Origin: Streptomyces radicis
Lineage (GTDB): Bacteria > Actinomycetota > Actinomycetes > Streptomycetales > Streptomycetaceae
Length of the DNA stretch: 64,000 nucleotides
Assembly: GCF_003626575.1 (NCBI RefSeq)
Contig: NZ_RBDY01000011.1
Coordinates: 62,001 to 126,000, forward strand
Direction of reading: 5' to 3'
Shown here: positions 1-8,460 of the stretch, in pieces
Numbering within the stretch: the first letter of the stretch is position 1
How the letters are laid out: the number at the start of each line of letters is the position of its first letter
Program-made: the position numbers and the translations under genes
Notes under the pieces: generated by a model
Told to the model about the DNA's origin: nothing
Seen by the model: only the letters and a program-made list of their open reading frames with translations
The model's database searches: none

Positions 1-789
1 GACGGACTCGACGAGCACGGCGGTCGTCCCGGCCGCGAGCGCGGTGTCGAGCCACTGGGTGGTGAGCGCGTCGGGCGCGGTGAACGCGGGCTCGGGGACG
101 TCGAGTCCGAAACGGGTCAGCGCCGCCCTGAACCCCTCCCAGCGGTCGGTCTGCGGCTCGTCGCGCTTCTCCTCGCCGAGGTAGGCGATCCTGCGGTGGC
201 CCTGGGCGACCAGCTGGTCGACGATGCGGCCCGTGGCGGCGCGGTAGTCGCCGCCCACGTAGGCGATGTCGGCGTCGGGCACCTCGCGGCGCCCGATGAA
301 GACGAACGGGTAGCCGTCGCGCGCGAGCCGGGCCAGCTCCCCGTGCCCGGCGTGGTGGCCGAGCAGGACGCTGCCGACGGCGTGGCGCAGCGCGTTGACC
401 CCTTCGGCGTCGTAGATGCGGCGGATGCCGTCCTCGGTCTGGGTGGCCGTGAACAGCACGAGGTTGCACGCCTCGGCGACGGCCTGCTCCTCGATGCCCC
501 GCATGAACTCGAAGTAGTAGTCGCCCGTGCTGGTCGGGAAGACGGGCTCGAACGTGTGCACACCGAGCAGCAGGCCGCGGGTGGCACGGGGCGCCGCGGC
601 CGAACGGCCCGCGCCCGTGGGGGAGTAGCGCAGCTTGCGCGCCGCCTCCAGGACGCGGCGCCTGGTCTCGGGGGAGATGCGCTGCCGCTCGGCCGCGCCG
701 CCGAGCACCATCGACACGGTGGACTGGGAGACCCCGGCCTCGCGCGCGACATCGGACTGGCGTGGGCCCCTGGCCTGGAGAGATGACAC
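1..789 (-). CDS. LacI-family transcriptional regulator, C-terminus cut by window edge
   Basis: This is a DNA-binding repressor of the LacI/GalR family with a periplasmic-binding-protein-like effector domain. The 263 visible codons open with a helix-turn-helix (DVAREAGVSQSTVSMVL, about residues 14-30) and the LacI hinge pattern ISPETRRRVLEAARKLRYSP. A sugar-binding-type domain follows (GLLLGVHTFEPVFPTSTGDY, GHRRIAYLG). About 80 residues are missing against the usual 340. The GTG start is chosen because GAAGGA lies 10 nt upstream and the helix-turn-helix begins soon after. The gene lies 51 bp downstream of the leftward flavoprotein gene and is probably cotranscribed with it. It is the natural candidate to control the divergent region at 2422-2713, although no binding evidence can be read from sequence. 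Confidence 0.9.
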   Translation of the reverse strand, partial: MSSLQARGPRQSDVAREAGVSQSTVSMVLGGAAERQRISPETRRRVLEAARKLRYSPTGAGRSAAAPRATRGLLLGVHTFEPVFPTSTGDYYFEFMRGIEEQAVAEACNLVLFTATQTEDGIRRIYDAEGVNALRHAVGSVLLGHHAGHGELARLARDGYPFVFIGRREVPDADIAYVGGDYRAATGRIVDQLVAQGHRRIAYLGEEKRDEPQTDRWEGFRAALTRFGLDVPEPAFTAPDALTTQWLDTALAAGTTAVLVESV

Positions 790-840
790 GGTGGACAGAT
801 CCTTCGGTCGTCGTCGGGGACTGCTGAACCGCCGTGGCGG

Positions 841-2421
841 CTACGGGCGTTCGGCCGCGGGCGGTGGCCAGTCGAGGATCGCACCGCCCGCGAGCAGCTC
901 GTGGCGCAGCGCCTCGTAGGGCACCTTCTGGACCGGGCAGCCCTCGGCGTGGGCCAGCGCGGCGGCGGCGCCCGCGGCCTCGCCGAGCATCATGAAGACG
1001 GGCTCCATGCGGACGGACGCGTAGGCCACGTGGGAGGCCGAGACGGCCGCCGCGACCAGGAGGTTCTCGCACTCGCCCGGGCGTGGCACGAGCGCGCGGT
1101 AGGACAGGCCGAACGGGCGGGTCACGCTCTGCTGGACGTTGCCCTCGTTGCGCGGGGCGCCGTCCACGACGACGCGCTTGGCGTTGTGCGAGTCCATGAC
1201 GTAGGAGGCGAGCGCCACCGGGTCGGACGCGGAGGCGCGGGCCGTGCCGTCGGCCTGGGTGACGACGTAACCGGCCACCATCCTGCGGGCCTCGCGGATG
1301 TAGAGCTGCGGGGGCCAGTGCGCGGTGTCGGTGAACTCCCGTGGGGACAGGCCGAATCGGCGCGTCTCCTCGTGAACGGCCGCTGGCAGCCCGGGGTCGT
1401 TGGCCAGGAAGTACAACAGCCCTGCCTGGTAGCGGACATGGTCCTGGAAGATCTCCTCGCGGCGGGCGTGCCCGGCGTCGGGCCAGTCGTAGTTGGCACC
1501 GATGTGGTCGGAGGAGAACGCGCCGTGGTTGTTCATGTCGAACACGTCGCCGTGCGGCCCCGAGTGGACCAGGCATGTGCGCCCGTACAACTCGTAGCCG
1601 CCCGCGGCGACATGGCGGCGCAGCAGCTCGTAGCGGCCGGGGTCGTAGCCGTCGGGCCGCGGGAACGGCAGCCGGTCGTCCGCGGTGGTGACGCACAGGC
1701 GGAACGTGTACGCCTGGACGCGGTGGTCGCCCTCGCCGGGCTCGCCGTGCGGGTCGGGCGAGATGCCGGGCAGCAGGCCGCTGGCCGGGTCGCCCGGCGT
1801 CACATAGGGGTCGACGGGGAAGCGGAACTGGTGGTTGGTGCTCGGCCGGACGCCGGCCAGGGACTCGCCGTAGGCCGTGGCGGGCTCCCTTCCGGTGGTG
1901 TACGTGACGCCCGCGGCGGCCATCAGGTCGCCCTCGTAGGACGCGTCGACGAACCAGGGCGCGCGGTAGCGCGTGCCGTCGTCGGTGCGCAGCTCCTCGA
2001 TCCGGCCTTCCGCCAGGGTGATGGACTCCAGGTGCTGGCGGCGGCGGACCTCGACGCCCGCGTCGGCGAGCCAGCGCTCGTGGATGCCCTCGGCCACGTG
2101 CGGCTCGAAGTCCCAGCGGGGCGCGGGTGATCCGTAGTGCCCGGCCACCTGGTCGTAGAAGGCGCGGGCGAGGCCGCCGACGGAGTCGGGGTGGCCCGTG
2201 TCGGTGAGGCCGAGGCCGCCCGTGGTCATGCCGCCGACGTGGTCGCCGAAGACGGCGAGCACCACGGACAGGCCCGCGCGGGCGGCGCGTACGGCGGCGG
2301 TGACCCCGCCCGATGTGCCGCCGTAGACGACGAGATCGGCCTCGACGAGCGGGGGTTGTGCGCCCCTGGCCCCGGGCGGGTGCCAGTGGCGGAGTCCTGC
2401 GAGCGCTTCCCCTGCGGGCAT
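841..2421 (-). CDS. FAD-dependent oxidoreductase (PF12831-like), cytoplasmic
   Basis: This 526-residue flavoprotein belongs to the FAD_oxidored (PF12831-like) group, whose substrates are mostly unknown. The dinucleotide-binding strand-turn-helix is near residues 28-50 (VVYGGTSGGVTAAVRAA), with GGTSGG in place of a strict GxGxxG. Family hallmarks follow: GGMTTGGLGLTDTG, the FVDASYEGDLMAAAGV block and the late YIREARRMVAGYV block. The ATG at 2421 is preferred over an upstream in-frame start because GGAGGG sits 6 nt before it. No signal peptide is seen. It resembles the flavoprotein at 6016-7626 (shared blocks ARREEI and LANDP). It leads a short leftward operon with the lacI gene and is divergent from the lipoprotein operon. 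The physiological substrate cannot be deduced. Confidence 0.88.
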   Translation of the reverse strand: MPAGEALAGLRHWHPPGARGAQPPLVEADLVVYGGTSGGVTAAVRAARAGLSVVLAVFGDHVGGMTTGGLGLTDTGHPDSVGGLARAFYDQVAGHYGSPAPRWDFEPHVAEGIHERWLADAGVEVRRRQHLESITLAEGRIEELRTDDGTRYRAPWFVDASYEGDLMAAAGVTYTTGREPATAYGESLAGVRPSTNHQFRFPVDPYVTPGDPASGLLPGISPDPHGEPGEGDHRVQAYTFRLCVTTADDRLPFPRPDGYDPGRYELLRRHVAAGGYELYGRTCLVHSGPHGDVFDMNNHGAFSSDHIGANYDWPDAGHARREEIFQDHVRYQAGLLYFLANDPGLPAAVHEETRRFGLSPREFTDTAHWPPQLYIREARRMVAGYVVTQADGTARASASDPVALASYVMDSHNAKRVVVDGAPRNEGNVQQSVTRPFGLSYRALVPRPGECENLLVAAAVSASHVAYASVRMEPVFMMLGEAAGAAAALAHAEGCPVQKVPYEALRHELLAGGAILDWPPPAAERP

Positions 2422-2443
2422 CGATGTCCCTCCACGTTGATGA

Positions 2444-2494
2444 CTGATGGGCATGCATGGCTGATGGGCACGGACGGCTGATGGGCCGGGGGAC
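2444..2494. repeat. 17-bp tandem repeat, three units
   Basis: CTGATGGGC occurs at 2444, 2461 and 2478, exactly 17 bp apart. The last 7-8 bases of each unit diverge. The array lies about 20 bp upstream of the start of the leftward flavoprotein gene, in its probable 5' leader. It could be a multi-site operator or a chance expansion; the exact period is what is seen. Confidence 0.75.
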
Positions 2495-2531
2495 ATTCAT
2501 AGCATCGGCGTATCACCCAAGTCCACCAGTG

Positions 2532-2545
2532 ATATTGCTAATTCT
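2532..2545 (-). promoter_or_regulatory. AT-rich candidate operator next to leftward flavoprotein gene
   Basis: The core ATTGCTAAT (2534-2542) is an inverted-repeat-like ATT-GCT-AAT motif inside a locally AT-rich pocket. The reverse complement of the same core appears at 2686-2694, next to the divergent lipoprotein gene, and both copies share flanking CCAGYGAT. A pair of matching sites in a divergent promoter region suggests a shared regulator, perhaps the adjacent LacI protein (inference). Confidence 0.4.
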
Positions 2546-2599
2546 TGATGGACCGACACCTGCGCGTAACCCCCTGGAAAATCAGGCGGTGCACGCATC

Positions 2600-2630
2600 T
2601 TGACGCATCACCGTGGCCGTCGGCTAGCTT
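2600..2630 (+). promoter_or_regulatory. Candidate sigma70-like promoter for lipoprotein operon
   Basis: A TTGACG -35 box is followed after 19 bp by TAGCTT at 2625-2630, which fits the streptomycete -10 pattern TAGRRT. It would give a leader of roughly 75 nt that contains the second ATTAGCAAT site. The spacing is one base longer than optimal. Confidence 0.4.
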
Positions 2631-2681
2631 CATCGGCAACCGGCGCCAGATGTGCACCAGATCAAGTCGCGCCCCTATTAC

Positions 2682-2698
2682 CGATATTAGCAATCGCT
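2682..2698 (+). promoter_or_regulatory. AT-rich candidate operator next to lipoprotein gene
   Basis: The sequence CGATATTAGCAATCG carries the core ATTAGCAAT, the inverse of the motif at 2534-2542, flanked by CGAT and ATCG arms. It lies directly upstream of the Shine-Dalgarno sequence GGAAGGGG (2699-2706), so a bound protein could block transcript elongation there. Regulatory use is inferred from duplication and position only. Confidence 0.4.
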
Positions 2699-2713
2699 GG
2701 AAGGGGTTCCGCC

Positions 2714-4348
2714 GTGACCATCGGACCCATGAGCCGCCGCCGTTTCCTCGCGAGTGCCACGGGGGCGGCACTCGCCACCGCGTCCTTCCCCCTGCTGACG
2801 GGCTGCGGCAACGGCGGGGCCGACTCCTCGGCCCAGGGCGCCGCCAACCGCGCGGTCACGCTCCCCGACCATGTCCCCTTCACCGGCGTCACGCCCGACC
2901 TCCCGGCCTCCCAGGACGGCGTGCTCGCCGGGTACTTCGCCTATCCGACGCCCGTGCGCGGCATCGAGGGCGACCCGGGCAGCGGCGGCGAGGGGATCAC
3001 CGCGCTCGTCAACATCTTCGACCCCGTGCCGCCCGCCGCCGGGGACAATCCGTTCTGGCAGGCACTCAACGAGCGCCTCGGCACCGAGCTGAGCCTCAAC
3101 ATGGTGCCCGACTCCAGCTACATGCAGCGCCTCTCGGCCGTGCTGGCCGGCGGCGACCTGCCCGACCTGGTGGAGATCCGCCTCGACCAGCCGCAGCGCG
3201 CCCAGCTCCTGAAGGCCCAGTTCACCGACCTGACCGAGCACCTGTCGGGCGACGCCGTGCGCGCCTACCCGTTCCTCGCGAACATCCCCACCGAGTCCTG
3301 GCGCACGTGCGTCTACAACGGCGGCATCTACGCCCTCCCCACGCCACGCCCCTCGGTCGGCAACATCATGCTGTGCCGCGCCGACCTCGTCGAGGAGCGC
3401 GGACTCAACCCCGAGCCCGCCGACTTCGCCGAGTTCGCCGAGCTGTGCGCGGGCCTCACCGACGAGCGCGCGGGCCACTGGGCGCTCGGCTTCGGCTCCG
3501 CGGGTCCCCTGTCCACCTGGGCGTTCCTCATGCAGATGCTGGGCGCGCCCAACGAATGGGGCGAGCAGGGCGGGGAGTTCACGTCGTGGTTCGAGACGGA
3601 GGAGGCCAAGCAGGCCGCCGACGACCTCGCCCGCCTGGTGCGCGAAGGCGTCTTCCACCCCGACTCGTTCGCCGCCACGTCCGACCCGCGCATCTGGTTC
3701 GGCATCGGCAAGACCGCGTTGAACCGCGACGGCGCCGCCGCCTGGGACCTGCTCACCCACACCTACGACATCTCCGTGGGCGCCGTGGTCGCCCCGGCCT
3801 ACGAAGGCGGCGGCGACGCCGCGCACTTCGCCGGTGGCGCCACGTTCGCGCTCACCGCGCTCAAGAAGACCGACGACGCCCGGCGCGTCGAGCAGCTGCT
3901 CTCCCTCGCCAACTGGCTCGCCGCGCCGTTCGGCACGGAGGAACACCTCTTCCGCACCTATGGCGTCGAGGGCGAGCACTTCACTTTCGAGAACGGCGTC
4001 CCCACCCTCACCGGCGCGGGCGAGACCCAGACCAGGCTCCCGCTCGAATACCTCACCGACGGGCCGCCGTTCCTCGGCCCCGGCGACGAGACGCGCGTCC
4101 GCGCCCAACACGCCTACCAGGAACGCGTCGTGCCCGGGCTCGTGCGCAGCGCGGGATCCGGCCTCTACTCCGACACCGACACCACCAAGAAGGGCGTCAT
4201 CCAGCGGCTCATGCAGGACACACTCAACCAGATCATGCAGGGCAACAAGCCCGTCTCCGACTGGGACGACGCCGTGCGCGACTGGCGCAACCAGGGCGGC
4301 GACGCCATCCGCTCCGAGTACGAGGCGGAGTTCGCCCGTGCCAACTGA
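2714..4348 (+). CDS. Tat-exported solute-binding lipoprotein (LplA-like extracellular binding protein)
   Basis: This 544-residue binding lipoprotein would sit on the outer face of the membrane. The N-terminus has a twin-arginine signal (SRRRFLAS, residues 7-14), a hydrophobic stretch and the lipobox LTGC with acylated Cys31. The mature part matches large LplA-type family 1 binding proteins (LNMVPDSSYMQRLSAVLAGG, PDLVEIRLD, IYALPTPRPSVGNIMLCRADL). Such proteins usually deliver oligosaccharides to LplB/YtcP-type permeases. The GTG start has GGAAGGGG 7 nt upstream; ATG 2729 is an alternative. The next gene starts inside its 3' end, overlapping by 11 bp, so the two are probably translationally coupled. 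No permease for it is found in this window, which is unusual. The ligand is unknown. Confidence 0.9.
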   Translation: MTIGPMSRRRFLASATGAALATASFPLLTGCGNGGADSSAQGAANRAVTLPDHVPFTGVTPDLPASQDGVLAGYFAYPTPVRGIEGDPGSGGEGITALVNIFDPVPPAAGDNPFWQALNERLGTELSLNMVPDSSYMQRLSAVLAGGDLPDLVEIRLDQPQRAQLLKAQFTDLTEHLSGDAVRAYPFLANIPTESWRTCVYNGGIYALPTPRPSVGNIMLCRADLVEERGLNPEPADFAEFAELCAGLTDERAGHWALGFGSAGPLSTWAFLMQMLGAPNEWGEQGGEFTSWFETEEAKQAADDLARLVREGVFHPDSFAATSDPRIWFGIGKTALNRDGAAAWDLLTHTYDISVGAVVAPAYEGGGDAAHFAGGATFALTALKKTDDARRVEQLLSLANWLAAPFGTEEHLFRTYGVEGEHFTFENGVPTLTGAGETQTRLPLEYLTDGPPFLGPGDETRVRAQHAYQERVVPGLVRSAGSGLYSDTDTTKKGVIQRLMQDTLNQIMQGNKPVSDWDDAVRDWRNQGGDAIRSEYEAEFARAN

Positions 4349-5993
4349 CGTCGCACGCACCGCCGTCGGCCGCCCCGACCTGCTGGTCGCGGGCGGCGGC
4401 CTCGGCGGGGTCGCCGCCGCCCTCACCGCCGCGCGCCTGGGCCTCACCGTGGTCATCACCGAGGAGACCGACTGGCTCGGCGGCCAACTCACCGCCCAGG
4501 CCGTGCCGTCCGACGAGCACCCCTGGATCGAGACCGAGCACATCGCCACCAGCTACGCCACGCTCCGCTCCCGCATCCGCGACCACTACCGCCGCAACTA
4601 CCCCCTCACCGCCGAGGCTTCGGCCGACCCCACCCTCAACCCAGGGCTCGGCATGGTCAGTCGCCTCTGCCACGAGCCCCGCGCCGCCGTCGCTGTCATC
4701 GACGAACTCCTGGCCCCCCACCGCTCGTCGGGCCGCGTCACCGTGCTCCACCACCACACGCCCGTCGCCGCCCACACCGAGGGCGACCGGGTGACGGCGG
4801 TGACGTTCGAGAACGCGCGCGACGGCCGACGCGTCACGTTCGAGGCGCCGCTCGTCGTCGACGCCACCGAGCTCGGCGACCTCCTCGAACTCGCCGACGC
4901 CGAGCACGTCATCGGCGCCGAGTCCCGCGACGACACCGGCGAACCCCATGGCGCCCCCGTCGCCGACCCGCTCGACCAGCAGGCCATCACATGGTGCTTC
5001 CCGCTCGAATACCGGCCGGGCGAGAGCCACATCGTCGAACGCCCGCCCTCCTACGACCACTGGCGCACCCACACCGACCCGTTCTGGCCAGGGCCCCAAC
5101 TCTCCTGGGACAAGATCGACATCCACACCATGGGCGCCCGCGAGAACCGCGTCTTCGAGGACCCCATCGACGCCCCCACCTCGCGCGACCTGTGGCACTT
5201 CCGCCGCATCAGGGCCCTCGCCCCGTTCGAGCCAGGCGCGTTCGACTCCGAGATCACCCTCGTCAACTGGCCCAACACCGACTACTGGGAAGCCCCGTTG
5301 ATCGGCCCCGGCGTCACCGCGGCCGACCGCGCCCGCGCCCTGACCCGCTGCCGCGAGCTCTCCCTGAGCTATCTGCACTGGATGCAGACCGAGCAGGACC
5401 TCCCAGGGCTGCGCCTTCGCCCCGACCTGGTGGACACCGACGACGGCCTCGCCAAGTCCGTCTACATCCGCGAAGCCCGGCGCATCCGGGCGAGGTTCAC
5501 CGTTCTCGAACAGCATGTCGCCGTCGTGGACAGGCCCGAGGGCGCGGGCGCCGCCACGTTCCCTGACAGCGTCGGCGTCGGCCACTACAACATCGACCTG
5601 CACCCGAGCTCATCCGGTGTCTCCTACGTCAACCTGGAGTGCTACCCGTTCCAGATCCCGCTGAGCGCCCTCATCCCCGTGCGGCTGCGCAACCTCCTGC
5701 CCGCCGCCAAGAACATCGGCACCACCCACCTCACCAACGGCTGCTACCGCCTGCACCCCGTGGAGTGGTCCATCGGCGAGGCGGTCGGCGCCCTCGCCGC
5801 CCACTGCGCCGCCGAACGCACCGAGCCGCACGCCGTCGCCGACTCCCCGCGCGCCACCGAGGACCTGCAACGGCTGCTCACCGGCACCCTCGGCGCGCCG
5901 GTCACCTGGCCCGCGACGATCCGCACCACCCGGCCTTCCCAGGCCCGCCGGAACGCCACCCCGCTCTACGCCCGCCCCCAGCGGCGGGCCTGA
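4338..5993 (+). CDS. FAD-dependent oxidoreductase (PF12831-like), coupled to the lipoprotein gene
   Basis: This 551-residue flavoprotein has a near-canonical Rossmann motif at about residues 14-35 (DLLVAGGGLGGVAAALTAAR) and the FAD-contact block TDWLGGQLTAQ. The family block VVDATELGDLLELA and the later SVYIREARRIRARF are present, as is a C-terminal ITNGCYRLHPVEWSIGEAVG-like segment seen here as LTNGCYRLHPVEWSIGEAVG. There is no signal peptide, so it is probably cytoplasmic. The GTG start lies 11 bp before the end of the lipoprotein gene with GGAG 7 nt upstream, which argues for translational coupling and a shared role with the imported ligand. It is the most divergent of the three flavoproteins in this island. 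The substrate cannot be assigned. Confidence 0.87.
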   Translation: MPTDVARTAVGRPDLLVAGGGLGGVAAALTAARLGLTVVITEETDWLGGQLTAQAVPSDEHPWIETEHIATSYATLRSRIRDHYRRNYPLTAEASADPTLNPGLGMVSRLCHEPRAAVAVIDELLAPHRSSGRVTVLHHHTPVAAHTEGDRVTAVTFENARDGRRVTFEAPLVVDATELGDLLELADAEHVIGAESRDDTGEPHGAPVADPLDQQAITWCFPLEYRPGESHIVERPPSYDHWRTHTDPFWPGPQLSWDKIDIHTMGARENRVFEDPIDAPTSRDLWHFRRIRALAPFEPGAFDSEITLVNWPNTDYWEAPLIGPGVTAADRARALTRCRELSLSYLHWMQTEQDLPGLRLRPDLVDTDDGLAKSVYIREARRIRARFTVLEQHVAVVDRPEGAGAATFPDSVGVGHYNIDLHPSSSGVSYVNLECYPFQIPLSALIPVRLRNLLPAAKNIGTTHLTNGCYRLHPVEWSIGEAVGALAAHCAAERTEPHAVADSPRATEDLQRLLTGTLGAPVTWPATIRTTRPSQARRNATPLYARPQRRA

Positions 5994-6015
5994 CCAGGAA
6001 GGCAGTACCCCACCC

Positions 6016-7626
6016 ATGACCCCACCCATGGAGCGACGACGCTTCCTGACCGCGGCGGCCACCGCCGCCACCGCAGGAGCCCTGGCCGCGGCCCCCGCCG
6101 CGAGAGCCGGGACCACCGCGGTCCCGCGCGCCGAGAGCTACGACGCCGTCGTGTACGGCGCCACCCTGGCCGGGATCATGGCCGCCCTGCGCCTGAGCAG
6201 GCGCGGCTACACCACATGCGTCCTCGAACCCACCAACCACATCGGGGGGGTTGTCAGCGGCGGCCTGGTCAAGACGGACATCCCCAACACCATCGGTGCC
6301 CTCGCCGGGCTCACCCGCACGTCCTTCTTCGACGCCATCGGCGCCCACTACGGCGTCGGCTCCCCGGCCCAGTACCGCTTCGAGCCCAAGGTGGCCAGGC
6401 TCATCGCGCGCCGCCTGCTCGACGAGGCGGGCGCCGTCATCCGCAAGAACCAGCGGATCAACGGCCCCGCCGACCTGACCCTGAACGGGCGGCGCATCGA
6501 GTCCGTGCGGTCATCCGCCGGATGGGTCACGGCCCGCTTCTTCATCGACGCCTCCTACGAGGGCGACCTGATGGCCGCCGCGGGCGTCCCCTACCACGTG
6601 GGCCGGGAGTCCTCGGCCACCTACGACGAGTCCTACGCGGGCTTCCGCCCCAACTCCGTGCTGCGCCGCGGTCTTTTCAACCCCAACACGGGCTACCCCG
6701 TGGGCCCCGTGCCCACCGGGGCCGAGGGCGACGCGGACGAGAAGGTGCAGGCGTACAACTTCCGCGGCGTGCTCACCCAGGCCGCCGACCGGCTGCCGTT
6801 CCCGCGCCCCGAGGGCTACGACCCCGCCGACTACACCCACCTGCGGTCGCTGCTCGAGTACCGCGGCATCACCGGCATGACCCAGATGGTCGGCACCACA
6901 GCGGCCATCCCCGGCGGCAAGCACCAGACGAACCAGGGCCTGTTCATCGGCTACGACCTGCCGGGCGCCAGCTGGGAATACCCGGACGGCAGTTGGGCCA
7001 GGCGCGAGGAGATCATCGCCCAACAGGCGCGCTGGCACCAGGGCATGCAGTACTGGCTGGCCAACGACCCTTCCCTGCCCGAGTCGTTCCGCGCGGACAC
7101 CGCCACCTGGGGCCTGCCCGCCGACGAGTTCACTGACAGCCCGCACGGCGCGGGCTTCCCCCACCAGCTCTACATCCGCGAGGGGCGGCGCATGAAGGGC
7201 GCCCATGTCCTCACGCAGCACGACCTGTTCGCGCCGAACAACACCAAGTCCACATCCGTCGCCTGCTGGCAGTACGGCCTCGACTGCCACACCGTGCAGC
7301 TGTATCCCGACGGGACCCGCTACCTCATCGGCGAGGGCTCGCTCACGGGCGAGGAGGGCAACGTGCTGGTGGACCTCTACCAGATCCCCGCCGAGTCACT
7401 CTTCCCCTCGTCTGGCTCCATCGACAACCTCACCGTGCCGATCTGCTTCTCGGCGAGCCATGTCGCCTATCTGTCCCCGCGGATGGAGCCCAACTACGGC
7501 ATGCTCGGCGAGGCCGCGGGCGAGCTCGCGGCCCAGTCGATCGCCAGGAACCAGCCGGTGCAGTCGTACCGCTACGCGGATCTGGCGGCGTCGTTGGAGG
7601 AGTTCGGTAGCGTGCTCGCGACGTAG
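6016..7626 (+). CDS. Tat-exported FAD-dependent oxidoreductase (PF12831-like)
   Basis: This 536-residue flavoprotein carries a twin-arginine signal peptide (MERRRFLTAAATAATAG from residue 5, cleavage likely after AARA), so it should be folded with FAD and then exported. The FAD domain begins VVYGATLAGIMAALRLSRRG. Family blocks HIGGVVSGGLVKTD, FIDASYEGDLMAAAGV and YIREGRRMKGAHVLTQ are intact. It is closest to the leftward flavoprotein at 841-2421. AGGAAGG lies 13 nt before the chosen ATG; ATG 6028, which still keeps the RR motif, is an alternative. It is 22 bp from the preceding gene and forms the third member of the operon. Its export suggests oxidation of an extracellular substrate, possibly a glycan or glycoside (inference from neighbours). 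Confidence 0.87.
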   Translation: MTPPMERRRFLTAAATAATAGALAAAPAARAGTTAVPRAESYDAVVYGATLAGIMAALRLSRRGYTTCVLEPTNHIGGVVSGGLVKTDIPNTIGALAGLTRTSFFDAIGAHYGVGSPAQYRFEPKVARLIARRLLDEAGAVIRKNQRINGPADLTLNGRRIESVRSSAGWVTARFFIDASYEGDLMAAAGVPYHVGRESSATYDESYAGFRPNSVLRRGLFNPNTGYPVGPVPTGAEGDADEKVQAYNFRGVLTQAADRLPFPRPEGYDPADYTHLRSLLEYRGITGMTQMVGTTAAIPGGKHQTNQGLFIGYDLPGASWEYPDGSWARREEIIAQQARWHQGMQYWLANDPSLPESFRADTATWGLPADEFTDSPHGAGFPHQLYIREGRRMKGAHVLTQHDLFAPNNTKSTSVACWQYGLDCHTVQLYPDGTRYLIGEGSLTGEEGNVLVDLYQIPAESLFPSSGSIDNLTVPICFSASHVAYLSPRMEPNYGMLGEAAGELAAQSIARNQPVQSYRYADLAASLEEFGSVLAT

Positions 7627-8460
7627 CGCGCTGAGCCGTTGTCGGGTGCGGGTGGTGGGGGGTGCGGGTGGGCCGCCAGGGGCGGCGGGCCCCGTCGCGC
7701 AGAGCGCGACGAAGGCCGCCGCCCTGGCGGCCTGTGGCCTGGCGGCCTGCGGGGCTGGCTCGGCTTGGCCGGGCTGGCTGTGCCGGGACCGGCCGAAGGG
7801 TCGTTCCGTCCGGTTCGCCCCCGGGCGGGGGCGGGTGCTGGCCTTGCGGCCCGTGCCTTCTCCGACCGGGGCGGGGGCGGGTGGCCCGAGGTCCTGTACC
7901 TGTCCGGGCCGGACGGTCCCCGGGACCTCGGCTGGGGCGGCCCGGGCTTCGCTCGGTCCGGCCGGTGGGTCACGGCTTCATCCCGAACCGATGGCGTCAG
8001 GGCCGGTGGTCCGGGACTTCCCGGAACGCGTCCGGCCGGTGCCCCGGTGTCCCGGTGTCCGCTCGGCGAGGCCGTGCCGGGTCGGTGCTGGGCGTGGCCG
8101 GGGGGCGGTGCCTCCGTCCGGCTCGGCGGTCCCGTTCGGCCGGGCCGAACCCTCGCCTCGGTCCGGGCCCGTGGCTTGGTCTGGCCGTCTGGCTTGGTGG
8201 TCCCGGCCTTGGCGGATCCGGGCGGCGCCGGGTGGCCGCTTGGTCGTGCCGGGTCGGGCCCGGGCCGGTGCTGGCCGATGGCTCGCCTCGGTCCGGTCTC
8301 GTGGTTCCGGCCCGTGGCCTGGTGTGGGTCTCGTCCGGACTTGTCGTACCAGGGCGCGGGGCCCGGTGGGCCACCTCCCACCGTTCCGCCGCCCGTCCGC
8401 TCGGCGAACCGAGCGGAGCTCACATCGCGGAGCCAACGTTTACCTGACCGGAGGTCGTCT
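7627..8460. other. Gene-free region, A-poor on the plus strand, with imperfect direct repeats
   Basis: No convincing gene is present. Open frames run through it on both strands, but their products are Pro/Arg/Gly-rich low complexity without domain features. Apart from the two hairpins near its start, the plus strand is strikingly poor in A (only a few per 100 bases between about 8040 and 8300) while T is common. Phrases recur: CTCGCCTCGGTCCGG near 8153 and 8283, and CGTGCCGGGTCGG near 8070 and 8248. The last 30 bases look more like a normal leader, with GGAGG 6 nt before the next start. Confidence 0.7.
7672..7732 (+). terminator. Two GC hairpins after the flavoprotein operon
   Basis: GCCGCC-AGG-GGCGGC (7672-7686) and GGCCGCC-GCCCT-GGCGGCC (7714-7732) are perfect stems of 6 and 7 bp, starting about 45 nt after the stop codon. 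No U-tract follows, as is usual in actinomycetes. They are plausible terminators for the upstream operon. Confidence 0.45.

Noticed and set aside
117..884. Minus-strand open frame overlapping the lacI gene
   Set aside because: Arg/Pro/Ser-rich shadow; the other frame carries the LacI helix-turn-helix and effector domain.
2444..2494. Possible CRISPR-like array
   Set aside because: Units are contiguous 17-bp tandem repeats with no spacers, and no cas genes are present.
7639..8460. Upstream extension of the mannosidase open frame by 274 codons
   Set aside because: Low-complexity product, no ribosome site at the upstream start; GTG 8461 has CGGAGG at ideal spacing and begins folded-domain sequence.
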